A stretch of 64,000 bases of DNA from Armatimonadota bacterium. Lineage in GTDB: Bacteria > Armatimonadota > Fimbriimonadia > Fimbriimonadales > Fimbriimonadaceae. The stretch is taken from assembly GCA_016789105.1 (NCBI GenBank), contig JAEURN010000006.1:310001-374000 (forward strand), read 5' to 3'. Below the pieces are notes generated by a model. The model ran no database searches. It had not been told where the DNA came from and saw only the letters and a program-made list of their open reading frames with translations. A program made the translations under genes and the position numbers. The stretch's first letter is position 1. Each line of letters starts with the position of its first letter. Below are positions 8,568 to 16,988 of this stretch, one piece after another.

Positions 8568-9154
8568 TCGAGAATTGCTCCCGCATTGCCGCTTTCTTGG
8601 TCTTCCATGTATTCCATGATGACCCCTTTGTATGCCAGGCCCATCCTGAGGAGCGGCGTGAGGGTCGCATCGGTCAAAGTTCCTCCCAAGACCAACTCGG
8701 CATAGTGGGTGGGGTCGGATTCTCCGCTTGCCGAGTAACCCGGCATCCGGCAAACCGTGCCATACCTATCGAGTTTGTTGAATCGGACGAACCCGAACCG
8801 CGACTGGTAGAGCAGGCGGGCCAATCCTTTCCGCCGATGGCCGGGATGCACGGAGATATCGATGCCATAGAGCACAGTCCCACCCGCGACGTGGCCTTCC
8901 AACCCCAAGCTGCCCGCGATTTCGTGGAACGGCTTGTGCGATTCCCAGTCGCTTTCCCGGCAAAGAATATTCGAGCAGCTGGCAACAACCTGCCCATCCA
9001 ACTGCACGACCCACTGGCCCCCTGGAAACTGGGAGAGGTGGCGTCGGATGTGGCTGGCTTGCCACAGCAGTTCCGCTGGGAACGGCTCGGGGAAACAAGC
9101 CCGCTGCAAACCCGCGACCGACTCAACATGGCATTCTGCCATTGATTCCACCAT
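8555..9154 (-). CDS. GNAT family protein paired with the nitrilase
   Basis: 199 residues from ATG 9154, chosen because GGGAGG lies 4 nt upstream; GTG 9166 is the alternative. The GNAT core is seen in GIDISVHPGHRRKGLARLLYQ (acetyl-CoA loop). The C-terminal part, with DPTHYAELVLGGTLTDATLTP and YKGVIMEYMEDQESGNAGA, is not standard GNAT but resembles the linker end of the N-terminal half of GNAT-nitrilase fusion proteins. It precedes the nitrilase gene with a 13-nt overlap. The natural inference is one two-subunit enzyme or a two-step modification and hydrolysis pathway. Confidence 0.8.
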   Translation of the reverse strand: MVESMAECHVESVAGLQRACFPEPFPAELLWQASHIRRHLSQFPGGQWVVQLDGQVVASCSNILCRESDWESHKPFHEIAGSLGLEGHVAGGTVLYGIDISVHPGHRRKGLARLLYQSRFGFVRFNKLDRYGTVCRMPGYSASGESDPTHYAELVLGGTLTDATLTPLLRMGLAYKGVIMEYMEDQESGNAGAILEWKP

Positions 9155-9247
9155 ATAGCCTCCCACGCCGGCGTTTTACCGCCGCACACCGGGCATCCGC
9201 AAATCGCGCAAACAGATTCTAGGATTCTGTTGTATCCAATAAGGGTC

Positions 9248-10156
9248 ATGTCGAACCTGGTTGAGCTGCTTGTGGGTCGGGAACTCCCAATGGACCTCCG
9301 CGAAGGCGTCAAGTTTTACGCCGAATGTGCTCAAGGCACGGTGCGGGCAGCCGGCAGCCGCTCGGGGACAGTTGCAATCTGGTCGGGGGACGGCCCTCCG
9401 GCCTACATGAACTTGCAGCCGCTGAAGCGGAAAAAACGCAGCGAAGCTGAATTGCAAGGCCTCTGGTTGAGCGAAACGGGGGACATCCTCTATGCTGCCA
9501 CTTCGGTCGACCTCCTTGCTGTGAATACTTCCACCCGAATGTTGGCCTGGGATTACCAGCAAAAGCGGCAATGGGGGTTCCTTGCCAGCATCCCCCAAGG
9601 CGGCTTTCTAGGCAAGGGAGACATCCTCACGTTGCTTTACTCCAGCGGGGAAGAAATCCAAATCGACCGGCACTCCCGGGTCTTGCGGCAAACCGATAGC
9701 GGCTATTCGCCGAGGTTGGTTGCCAAATCGGCGCAGTCGGATCGGGTTTTTGGCTCGGATGGGCACGCAGTCTGGGTATGGGATGCCGTAGCTGGGTTTG
9801 AATCCCGGGAATTGATGATCCGAAAGCCTTGCTATTCCTTGACCCTATCCGGAGATGGGCGGCAGTTGGCCATGCGGTCGCTGAACGAGGTTTCGATCTT
9901 CGATACCGAAACCTTTGACGTGCTGGGACAGTTCACGGTTGACCCGGGCCTCCCGCAGTTGGCGCTTGATTCCTCTGGAAATCAGCTGGCCCACATGACA
10001 GGCCCCCGGATTGTCTTCCGGTCGGTGGATGGCGAAGTCACCGGAGCCTATGATGCCGGCGCCGACTTCCCGATTTCAGTGCACTCATCCGTTTCGGGTC
10101 AACTCATTGCGGGTTTGCGCGGCGGGCTGGCTCAATCGCTGGCTTGGCCGGCATAG
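9248..10156 (+). CDS. Beta-propeller (WD40-like) protein of unknown function
   Basis: 302 residues from ATG 9248, which has AAGGG 4 nt upstream; TTG 9230 is a weaker alternative. Repeated units such as GTVAIWSGDG, AVWVWDAVAGFESRELM, SLTLSGDGRQLAMRSLNEVSIFD and LALDSSGNQLAHM are WD40-like blades. There is no signal peptide, so it is probably cytoplasmic and may be a scaffold. It is divergent from the GNAT/nitrilase operon and its end overlaps the convergent flavoprotein gene by 25 nt. Confidence 0.65.
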   Translation: MSNLVELLVGRELPMDLREGVKFYAECAQGTVRAAGSRSGTVAIWSGDGPPAYMNLQPLKRKKRSEAELQGLWLSETGDILYAATSVDLLAVNTSTRMLAWDYQQKRQWGFLASIPQGGFLGKGDILTLLYSSGEEIQIDRHSRVLRQTDSGYSPRLVAKSAQSDRVFGSDGHAVWVWDAVAGFESRELMIRKPCYSLTLSGDGRQLAMRSLNEVSIFDTETFDVLGQFTVDPGLPQLALDSSGNQLAHMTGPRIVFRSVDGEVTGAYDAGADFPISVHSSVSGQLIAGLRGGLAQSLAWPA

Positions 10157-10818
10157 AACGTCGAGATCGCTTCCAGAGGCTTACGGTGCAAATCCGGTAC
10201 CCGGCAGTCTCCGGATGGGTACCCGACGGGGATGAGCATAAACGGCTTCTCGTTCTGAGGCCGGCCGCACACTTCGCGCAGGAACGTCATTGGGGCGGGC
10301 GTGTGGGTGAGCGTGGCAAGCCCGGCACGGTGGAGGGCTTGGATCAAAAACCCCACCGCGATGCCCACGCTTTCCGTCATGTAGTAGTTTTTTGCCCGTG
10401 AGCCATCAGGCAATACTTCGTAATCCTGGCGGAACACCGCAATCAGCCAAGGGGCATCTGTGATGTGCGTCTTCACAAAGTCTGTGCCAAACGGGGCCAG
10501 GGCCGCTCGCCACTCGGGTGTGATCTTTTCGGCATAAAACCTCCTTTCTTCGGCTTCTGCTGCGTCGCGGATCTGGGATTTGAGTTCCGGATCGGCTATT
10601 GCTACGAAATGCCATGGTTGCTTGTGTGCCCCGCTGGGCGCGGTTCCGGCAAGGCGGATTGCCCATTCGATTGCTTCTCGCGGAACCGGATCCGTCGAAA
10701 AGTGTCGGACTGTCCTCCGCCCATCGGCCACCCGGTAATCCTCTTTGAGAGACTCGACCACGCTTTCGGCCGTTTTTCTCGCTGGCTGGTAGGGAATGGT
10801 CGGAAAAGACTCGGGCAT
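10132..10818 (-). CDS. Nitroreductase-fold flavoprotein, iodotyrosine-deiodinase-like
   Basis: 228 residues from ATG 10818; longer in-frame sequence upstream is antisense to the next gene. FMN-binding motifs RRTVRHF and APSGAHKQPWHF are present. The C-terminus, with GRPQNEKPFMLIPVGYPS then VPDLHRKPL, closely follows the iodotyrosine deiodinase (IYD) subgroup rather than ordinary nitroreductases. In IYD a Glu-Tyr-Lys set grips the halotyrosine; here Glu91 and Tyr95 keep the E-x3-Y spacing, but the aligned Lys appears replaced by Ala/Pro. Substrate may therefore differ. Its end overlaps the convergent propeller gene. Confidence 0.82.
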   Translation of the reverse strand: MPESFPTIPYQPARKTAESVVESLKEDYRVADGRRTVRHFSTDPVPREAIEWAIRLAGTAPSGAHKQPWHFVAIADPELKSQIRDAAEAEERRFYAEKITPEWRAALAPFGTDFVKTHITDAPWLIAVFRQDYEVLPDGSRAKNYYMTESVGIAVGFLIQALHRAGLATLTHTPAPMTFLREVCGRPQNEKPFMLIPVGYPSGDCRVPDLHRKPLEAISTFYAGQASD

Positions 10819-10893
10819 GAGGCCGAATCTACCAGGTAAACCCAATCCTCGAAATTGGATTCCCCGCACAGATTCCCACGGCAAGACATCGGA

Positions 10894-11772
10894 ATGACAC
10901 AGATCTGCTCCGATGCGTTGGAGTTTGCCCAGATCGTGTTCCCAGATGAAGGCATCTCGGCGGAATCTGTCCATATCGCCGTTGTCCGGCTGGATCGCAC
11001 CGCCCGGGAGTTCCAGTTGGGCGGGGTTGGTTTGGATGCGCCAATCTATCCGGCCAGCGTCGTCAAGGTGTTCTACTTGGCGTTTGCAGCCCATTTGCTC
11101 GACTCCGGAAGCCTGGCCATGTCGCCTGAACTCAACCGGGCTTCGCGGGATATGGTCAAGGATTCCAATAATGATGCAACCGGCTACATTGTCGATTTGG
11201 TCTGCGGCACGACGCCGGGTCCTGAACTTGGCCCGGCTGACCTTGCCAGGTTCATTGAACAAAGAGGGGCTGTCAACCGGTTTTTCTCGGGCTTGGGTTA
11301 CCAAGGCGTGAACGCCGTCAACCGAACCTTCAACGAAGGGCCCTATGGCCGGGAATCCCAATTGCTGGGTAAAGACATGTCCAACCGGAACCGGGTCACG
11401 GCGTCTGCAGTTTGCCGACTGATGGCCGAGATCGCCTTGGGAACGCATTGGAGCGGCGATTCGGTGTCCTGGATGCAGGGATTGTTGCGCCGGGCCAATC
11501 CGCAAGACGAACCGGATGCCGCCGATGCCCAGGCCTCTGGGTTCATCGGCAAGGCCATTCCGCGTGCGGCAATACTATATTCAAAAGCCGGTTGGACATC
11601 GGACACCCGGCATGATGCGGCCTGGGTCGTTCTGCCAGACGGCAGGGAATTCGCAATCGCGATCCTGACCAAACATGGGTCGAACCTCGGATTGGTCGGA
11701 GCCATCGCCGGACATTTATTCCAGGGTCTCGGCTATGCCAAGGCCGAGTCAAGTGGAGAGACCTCTGGCTAA
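10894..11772 (+). CDS. Class A beta-lactamase-like serine hydrolase
   Basis: 292 residues from ATG 10894; TTG 10855 would add 13 residues. Penicillin-recognising motifs are visible in order: Ser55-x-x-Lys58 in YPASVVKVFY, an SDN-like DSNNDATG, and KAGWTSD in place of the KTG box. There is no clear signal peptide, which is unusual for a beta-lactamase, so it may be a cytoplasmic esterase-like relative or the start may be wrong. Function against beta-lactams is not established. Its last 4 nt overlap the convergent SIS-domain gene. Confidence 0.75.
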   Translation: MTQICSDALEFAQIVFPDEGISAESVHIAVVRLDRTAREFQLGGVGLDAPIYPASVVKVFYLAFAAHLLDSGSLAMSPELNRASRDMVKDSNNDATGYIVDLVCGTTPGPELGPADLARFIEQRGAVNRFFSGLGYQGVNAVNRTFNEGPYGRESQLLGKDMSNRNRVTASAVCRLMAEIALGTHWSGDSVSWMQGLLRRANPQDEPDAADAQASGFIGKAIPRAAILYSKAGWTSDTRHDAAWVVLPDGREFAIAILTKHGSNLGLVGAIAGHLFQGLGYAKAESSGETSG

Positions 11773-12713
11773 AGGGTTTCGGTCACTTTGCTCAGGTTTT
11801 GGGCCGTATCCGGATCGATTCCCCTGGCCCGGGACGCTAACAACGCCAGCCACTGCCCAAAAAAGATCGTCCAAAGCGGCGACCATGGCCCAAAATCGGC
11901 CTGTGGAGCTTCAACGACCGTTGCGCCGGTCGCCCGCAAGTCGACTGGCACTTCACCGAACAACACGCAGGCCGTGTTCGGCCCGGCCAACGCCTTGGGT
12001 CCATGGTGGAAATCCGCAATGCTATAGCTTTTGCAGGGGATCAGGGCACATTCCATCAACTTGAGGGCTGTTTCAACAGCAGTGCAATAGCTGTAGCCCC
12101 GGCCGAGCGAGAACACCGGGCTACACCGGACGATATGTCCGGAAGCCGATTCTGCAGCTTCACGGCTCGACTCCAGCCAACTGCGGTCGGGGAGCACCGG
12201 CTCGCCGAGGTTGCCGCCGAGGGCACGGACCAATTGGGCTGACGCCAACAAGGATGCCGAATAGGTCTTTGTCGCGGCGATGCTGCGTTCGGGGCCTGCC
12301 TCCAGAATCAAACTGCGGCTAGCTGCTTCGGTGAGGCGGCTATCGGCGGTATTGGTGATGCCCAGCGTGTCGTGGCCCAGTCCGCGCGCATACGCCAAGA
12401 CCTCGCTGACATCCGGGGCGGCCCCACTTTGGCTGATCCCGACAAACAACGACTTTGGATACCGCATCGCGGTCTTGTGCTGGGTAATGACCGAAGGTGC
12501 GGCCAGAGAGACCGGGATCCCGAGATGGATCTCGACTAAGTAGCGCAGGTAGAGCGCGGCATTGTCGCTGGAACCCCGGGCGGTCAAAACAACTAAGTCA
12601 TACGATTTGCCAGAAAAAGCCGCGGAGAGCTCAGTAAAGTACCGATCGCTTTGGCGGGCCAACAAGTCCGGTTGCTCGCAGACCTCCCTTTCCATCCACT
12701 CGCCTAGGGCCAT
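11769..12713 (-). CDS. Double SIS-domain phosphosugar isomerase/deaminase (GlmS-C / NagB-II-like)
   Basis: 314 residues with two SIS domains. The N-terminus EWMEREVCEQPDLLAR matches the opening of GlmS isomerase-domain and NagB-II type proteins. Sugar-phosphate binding segments include TARGSSDNAALYLRYL, GISQSGAAPDVSEVLAYA, and in the second domain LGRGYSYCTAVETALKLME and SYSIADFHHGPKAL. No glutaminase domain is present, so it is more likely an amino-sugar phosphate deaminase or isomerase than a synthase. It stands alone; the amidase and ROK kinase elsewhere in the window could fit amino-sugar recycling, but that is speculation. Confidence 0.83.
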   Translation of the reverse strand: MALGEWMEREVCEQPDLLARQSDRYFTELSAAFSGKSYDLVVLTARGSSDNAALYLRYLVEIHLGIPVSLAAPSVITQHKTAMRYPKSLFVGISQSGAAPDVSEVLAYARGLGHDTLGITNTADSRLTEAASRSLILEAGPERSIAATKTYSASLLASAQLVRALGGNLGEPVLPDRSWLESSREAAESASGHIVRCSPVFSLGRGYSYCTAVETALKLMECALIPCKSYSIADFHHGPKALAGPNTACVLFGEVPVDLRATGATVVEAPQADFGPWSPLWTIFFGQWLALLASRARGIDPDTAQNLSKVTETL

Positions 12714-12809
12714 AGCCCGCAGGGTACCTGGCTTCGGGTAGGTTCAACCATCGGTCGTTTGGGGCCGCCAGGGAAGCGGCGGGACGAAGTCGGCCGTCTG
12801 GAAACTACA

Positions 12810-13841
12810 ATGATGATCCTCCCAGCCGTCGCAGCGGTGCTGATGGCACAGGCATCCACGAAAGAGTGGACAAATCCGACAACCGATATCAAATTGAAAT
12901 ACCCCTCGGCATGGGCGTTGCGGCGGGACAAGTATGTCGACGAGTTGAAGTTCGAAATCAGCGGCAAAACCGTCCGCATCGAACTGACCGGCATTGAGAT
13001 GAATTTTCCGCCGGCCCACTGGCAGGACGTGATGCGGGAGATCAACACCAATAACAACCGGACGGTTCTCCGGCAATGGGAAGAGGAACTCCTTGGGGTG
13101 CCGGTGATTCTCACCCGGGTGCGGGATACGTCCAAATCCGAAGCAGAAATCACCGTCACCGGCCTGTTGATGAGCGTCCGCCCCCAAAAGTTCATGTACC
13201 GGCTGTATTCCCCAGAAGGCGTTGCCGAAGAAGCGGAAAAGCAGTGGTCGGCTGTCCTCCTCACGGCTGATTCGGTTTCGGGCAAACTCCCGGGCGAAAC
13301 CCTGCCAGTCGATCCCAACGGATCGAACAACAACCAGACATCCGGCAATAACACGGCAGGATCTGGGAGCGTGCAGGTGTTGCGGCCACAAAACGGCCCG
13401 CCCAAAAAAGCGGTGCGGGGACCGTTCCGGGTTAGGCTTGATGAGCAACGGGGCACATTCCTTTACCTACCCAACGGGTGGCAACTTGGAGATTCGAAAG
13501 TATCGAACGGCTCGGTGGAAGTGGCGTTTGGGAATGGCTTGGGGGATGCGAAAGCTGCAGGATCCGCCTGGCTCAAGGTCTGTGGCCAGGGGCTCTCTCG
13601 ACTAGACCGGGTGACCAGCCGGACGGAACCGGAAGTCAAGTGGTTTTCCAGCGGATTCAAAGGCACCTACCTGGAACGAAAAGGGATTGCCAACGGGGAA
13701 GAGGAGGTTCAGTGGGTGGCCTATGGTTCGTCGGCGGGGTTCTATTTCACCTACAGTTGGACGGGGACTGAATCGGCCTACAAAGATGCCAAGGACCGCC
13801 TCCTCGAGTTGCTCTACCTGACGGCGATCGCTGCCGAATGA
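12810..13841 (+). CDS. Hypothetical exported protein
   Basis: 343 residues from ATG 12810. MMILPAVAAVLMAQAST looks like a short signal peptide. The first domain (EWTNPTTDIKLKYPSAW..., to about residue 140) and the last (YLPNGWQLGDSKVSNGSVEVAFG..., to the end) both look like the sandwich domains seen in proteins that measure residual 'photosystem II PsbP-like' or DUF1795-like folds, joined by an Asn/Gly-rich linker near residue 180. I cannot assign a function. The stop overlaps the ATG of tsaB by 4 nt, implying translational coupling. Confidence 0.6.
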   Translation: MMILPAVAAVLMAQASTKEWTNPTTDIKLKYPSAWALRRDKYVDELKFEISGKTVRIELTGIEMNFPPAHWQDVMREINTNNNRTVLRQWEEELLGVPVILTRVRDTSKSEAEITVTGLLMSVRPQKFMYRLYSPEGVAEEAEKQWSAVLLTADSVSGKLPGETLPVDPNGSNNNQTSGNNTAGSGSVQVLRPQNGPPKKAVRGPFRVRLDEQRGTFLYLPNGWQLGDSKVSNGSVEVAFGNGLGDAKAAGSAWLKVCGQGLSRLDRVTSRTEPEVKWFSSGFKGTYLERKGIANGEEEVQWVAYGSSAGFYFTYSWTGTESAYKDAKDRLLELLYLTAIAAE

Positions 13842-14395
13842 CGCTGGCAATATCCACTTCCGGGCCTTATGTGACCGTCGCGCTGTTCGATGGGGGCGTG
13901 CTCGCCTGTCGTGGGATCCGTGAAGGCAAACGGGCGGCCTCAGCCGCCGTGCTTGGCTTGGTTGAAGAACTCGGGATCTCAGGCTACAGCCAAATCCTTG
14001 TGGATGTCGGGCCGGGCAGCTTCACGGGGGTGAGGGTCGGCGTTGCCATGGCCAAGACATGGGCCCACATGGCGTTGATCCCCCTCTTTCAGACCACGGT
14101 TTTCGACTTAATCAGCGAGGGCCCGGTGGCCGTCCCTTCAAAAAAGGGGGAAGTCTTTGCCCGTCTTCCTGGTCGCACACCGATTTCTATGACCTTGGAC
14201 GAAGCACATGCCGTGGACGGATTGTTGATTGCCGGAGAACCCGAATTCAAAAGCCTTCTGCAGACATGGCCCTCCGCGATCCGAGAGGTGGCACCCGTTT
14301 CTTGCGTCCCGCTCTACTGCGCCCCACCGGCAATCAGCGTGGCCAAGCAGAGCCACATCATGGGCGAGACTTTCGGGGGGCGTCGGGATGTTTGA
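13838..14395 (+). CDS. tsaB: tRNA threonylcarbamoyladenosine biosynthesis protein TsaB
   Basis: 185 residues. MTLAISTSGPYVTVALFDGG and the signature LVDVGPGSFTGVRVGVAMAKTWA identify TsaB, the ASKHA-fold partner of TsaD and TsaE that helps make t6A37 in ANN-decoding tRNAs. It is shorter than the usual 210-230 residues, mainly in the C-terminal half. The ATG overlaps the preceding stop by 4 nt, and its end overlaps murB by 8 nt, so it sits in a tightly coupled operon. Confidence 0.88.
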   Translation: MTLAISTSGPYVTVALFDGGVLACRGIREGKRAASAAVLGLVEELGISGYSQILVDVGPGSFTGVRVGVAMAKTWAHMALIPLFQTTVFDLISEGPVAVPSKKGEVFARLPGRTPISMTLDEAHAVDGLLIAGEPEFKSLLQTWPSAIREVAPVSCVPLYCAPPAISVAKQSHIMGETFGGRRDV

Positions 14396-15341
14396 AGAGA
14401 ACGTGCCGCTAGCTCTTTACACGACTTTGAAAGCGGGAGGCGCCGCCAGGCGCCTTGGAATCGCGCGCAATCGAGAAGACCTAGCCCTGGTTTCCCAGGT
14501 TGCCGCCGAGAACGGGTGGCCGCACCAGATCCTCGGCTGGGGAAGCAACGTTTTGCCCTCCGACCGAGGTGTCGAGGGACTTGTGACCATCAACCGGGCA
14601 AGGCGGATCGATATCAAAGCGGGCGGTATCGTCGAAGCCGACTGCGGGGCCGGTTTCCAGGACTTGTTCCTCAGGACCGCCCAATCAGGGCTGGGCGGAT
14701 TTGAATTCGCCGTCGGAATCCCAGGTTCGGTCGGAGGAGCATTGGTGAGCAACGCCGGTGCCTATAGGAACGAAGTTAGCACCCACCTGCAGGCCATCGA
14801 GGTCTGGTGGGAGGGAGAGCGGCGCTGGCTCGACGCATCCTTTATGGAGTTCAGCTACCGAGACTCCGTATTGCGGCGCGAAAACCCGCCCGCCATCACA
14901 CTGCTTGGGGTCAGGTTCCAGTTAAACCCCCGTGCGCCCAAACAAATCTACGACGATGCGCGTGAATACCAGCGGCAAAGGATTTCCAAGCAGCCACCCC
15001 CGGCCAGCGCCGGGAGTTTCTTCAAGAACGTCGTCGATGCCGAACTGGCAAAGCGGATACCCGGGCTGACCGAGGGGATGGTCGCTTCTGGAGTGGTGCC
15101 CGCAGGATTCCTCATCCAAGAGTGCGGTTTGAAAGGGAAAAGGTTTGGCGGGGCGATGATCGGCAGCCGGCACGCCAATTTCATCCTCAATGTGGGCGGG
15201 GCGTCGGCCAGCGAAATTCGGAGGTTGGCAGAATATGCGGCCAGCCAGGTGCGCAAACAATTTGGGGCGAATCTGGAAGAGGAGGCACTCTACATCGGAG
15301 ACTGGGACGGTTGGGAAGCCACGGGTCTCCTCGCTCACTAA
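14388..15341 (+). CDS. murB: UDP-N-acetylenolpyruvoylglucosamine reductase
   Basis: 317 residues from ATG 14388; sequence before it in frame is tsaB antiframe. The enzyme reduces UDP-GlcNAc-enolpyruvate to UDP-MurNAc in peptidoglycan synthesis. FAD-binding motifs include LGWGSNVLPSDRGVEGLV and GFEFAVGIPGSVGGALVSNAGAY; FSYRDSVLR holds the active-site Arg, ASAGSFFKNV the catalytic Ser, and LIQECGLKGKRFGGAMIGSRHANFILN the substrate region. NADPH is the expected reductant. It is translationally coupled to tsaB. Confidence 0.93.
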   Translation: MFEENVPLALYTTLKAGGAARRLGIARNREDLALVSQVAAENGWPHQILGWGSNVLPSDRGVEGLVTINRARRIDIKAGGIVEADCGAGFQDLFLRTAQSGLGGFEFAVGIPGSVGGALVSNAGAYRNEVSTHLQAIEVWWEGERRWLDASFMEFSYRDSVLRRENPPAITLLGVRFQLNPRAPKQIYDDAREYQRQRISKQPPPASAGSFFKNVVDAELAKRIPGLTEGMVASGVVPAGFLIQECGLKGKRFGGAMIGSRHANFILNVGGASASEIRRLAEYAASQVRKQFGANLEEEALYIGDWDGWEATGLLAH

Positions 15342-15384
15342 CGCCGGCAGCCACCACCCTGTGGACAACTCAAAGCCATGACCG

Positions 15385-15414
15385 TCGACCACACCGTGGA
15401 ATTGCGGGTATAAT
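15385..15414 (+). promoter_or_regulatory. Promoter of glnA
   Basis: TCGACC (15385-15390), an 18-nt spacer and a perfect TATAAT (15409-15414) lie in the 177-nt gap between murB and glnA. Transcription should start near 15421, leaving a leader of about 98 nt before the glnA ATG at 15519. Confidence 0.7.
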
Positions 15415-15454
15415 GGAATTCCGTAAGGCGAAGACGCTGATGCGGTGCAATGTG

Positions 15455-15479
15455 GCCCCCCGAGCGAAACTCAGGGGGC
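15455..15479 (+). promoter_or_regulatory. Stable hairpin in the glnA 5' leader
   Basis: GCCCCCCGAG pairs with CTCAGGGGGC around a CGAAA loop (one C-A mismatch), making a strong 10-bp stem. It lies between the promoter and the glnA start, about 40 nt before the ATG. No T-run follows, so it is not a simple terminator. It does not match the glutamine riboswitch consensus I know. Its role, perhaps mRNA stability, is unknown. Confidence 0.6.
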
Positions 15480-15518
15480 TATTGTCTTTCAAGTCAGCCT
15501 TCTGCCCGGGATTCCATC

Positions 15519-16928
15519 ATGACGGCAAGCGAAGCACTTGAATTTCTTGAAACGAACGAAGCACAGTTCGTAGACATCCGGTTTACCGACCCTTTCGGCA
15601 TGTGGCACCACTTCACGGTGCCCAGCCACGCCGTCGATGAAGAGTGGCTGGCGGAGGGGGTCGCGTTCGACGGATCGAGCATCCGGGGTTTCAAGGCCAT
15701 CAATGAATCCGATATGTGGTTGCGGCCGGATGCCAGCACCTTGTTCATGGATCCGTTTATGGAGCATTCGACCGCGGTGATCATCTGCGACATCGAAGAC
15801 CCGATCACCCACGAGCCCTACTCCCGCGATCCACGCTACACAGCCCGCAAAGGCATGGAGTACCTCAAGTCCACCGGGATTGCCGACACCGCGTTCTTTG
15901 GGCCAGAAGCCGAATTCTTTGTCTTCGACAAGATGTCTTACGAGGTCAGCCCCAACAAGTCGTTTTACGAAATCGACAGCATGGAAGCCAGCTGGAACAG
16001 CGGCATGGCCGATGCCACTGGATACACCATGCGCACCAAGGGCGGATATTTCCCCTGCGCTCCGGCCGACAAGCTCCACGACATGCGCAGCAACATGATC
16101 CTCACCCTGGAAGAAGTCGGGATCCAAACCGAAATCCATCACCACGAGGTCGGTGGTGCCGGGCAGTGCGAAATCGACATCCGGTTCGATGAACTGTTGG
16201 TCGTTGCCGACAAGATCATGAAGTACAAGTACGTGGTCAAGAATGTTGCCGCGCAATATGGATGCGCCGCCACGTTCATGCCCAAGCCCTTGTTCGGCGA
16301 CAATGGCAGCGGCATGCACGTCCACCAATCCCTGTGGAAGGACGGGGAGAACACCTTCTATGACCCCAACGGCTATGCCGGGCTCAGCGACAATGCCCGC
16401 TGGTACATCGGCGGAATCTTGAAGCATGCCCCGGCCTTGCTCGCTTTCACCAACCCCAGCACGAACAGCTACCGCCGCTTGGTGCCGGGCTACGAAGCAC
16501 CGATCAACCTCGTTTATTCGGCCCGCAACCGTTCCGCCTGCATCCGCATCCCGATGGCCGGTAGCTCACCCAAAGCCAAACGAATCGAATTCCGGGCCCC
16601 AGACCCAAGCGCAAACCCGTACTTTGCCTTCACCGCGATGCTGATGGCCGGGCTTGACGGGATCCAGAACAAGATCGAGCCGCCCGCCCCGATCGACAAG
16701 GACCTTTACGAACTTCCGCCCGAAGAGCGCAAAGACATCCAGCAAACCCCCGGCGACCTGCGCTCAGTGTTGGAAGCGTTGCGCGCCGACCATGAGTTCC
16801 TGACCCGGGGCGATGTGTTCACAACCGACCTGATCGAGACTTATATCGAGTTCAAGTTGTTGCACGAATGCGATGCGTTGGCCTTGCGCCCGCACCCCAT
16901 GGAGTTCTTCCTGTACAACGATTGCTGA
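15519..16928 (+). CDS. glnA: Type I glutamine synthetase
   Basis: 469 residues from ATG 15519, preceded by GGGA. Makes glutamine from glutamate, ammonia and ATP. GSI signatures: FDGSSIRGF near residue 55, the metal/ATP region FFGPEAEFFVFD, EIHHHEVGGAGQCEID, the NGSGMHVHQSLWKDG loop and RIPMAGSSPKAKRIEFRAPD. DKDLYELPPEE carries the Tyr of the adenylylation site, so it looks like the GSI-beta type that can be switched off by adenylylation. Own promoter, leader hairpin and terminator make it monocistronic. Confidence 0.96.
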   Translation: MTASEALEFLETNEAQFVDIRFTDPFGMWHHFTVPSHAVDEEWLAEGVAFDGSSIRGFKAINESDMWLRPDASTLFMDPFMEHSTAVIICDIEDPITHEPYSRDPRYTARKGMEYLKSTGIADTAFFGPEAEFFVFDKMSYEVSPNKSFYEIDSMEASWNSGMADATGYTMRTKGGYFPCAPADKLHDMRSNMILTLEEVGIQTEIHHHEVGGAGQCEIDIRFDELLVVADKIMKYKYVVKNVAAQYGCAATFMPKPLFGDNGSGMHVHQSLWKDGENTFYDPNGYAGLSDNARWYIGGILKHAPALLAFTNPSTNSYRRLVPGYEAPINLVYSARNRSACIRIPMAGSSPKAKRIEFRAPDPSANPYFAFTAMLMAGLDGIQNKIEPPAPIDKDLYELPPEERKDIQQTPGDLRSVLEALRADHEFLTRGDVFTTDLIETYIEFKLLHECDALALRPHPMEFFLYNDC

Positions 16929-16942
16929 CGAAAGGCTCCAAG

Positions 16943-16988
16943 GCCCTCCCCGATTGCCAAACGCGGCGGTGGGGGGGGGCTTTTTTTT
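16943..16988 (+). terminator. Rho-independent terminator of glnA
   Basis: GCCCTCCCC (16943-16951) pairs with GGGGGGGGC (16972-16980, one G-U) across a 20-nt loop, followed by eight T. It sits 15 nt after the glnA stop. Confidence 0.8.

Noticed and set aside
10819-11505. N-terminal extension of the flavoprotein gene, giving 457 residues
   Set aside because: The extra part is antisense to the beta-lactamase-like gene and has no protein-like pattern; the flavoprotein starts at 10818.
14229-14387. Longer MurB start
   Set aside because: The 53 extra residues are tsaB in another frame; ATG 14388 begins the conserved MurB sequence.
15489-16427. Large minus-strand frame over glnA
   Set aside because: Its residues (VDFALPGTTDLVVMDF) mirror highly biased glnA codons; no family similarity and no ribosome site.
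16961-16982. G-quadruplex in the poly-G run after glnA
   Set aside because: The G-run is the 3' arm of a terminator stem followed by eight T; a quadruplex is not needed to explain it.
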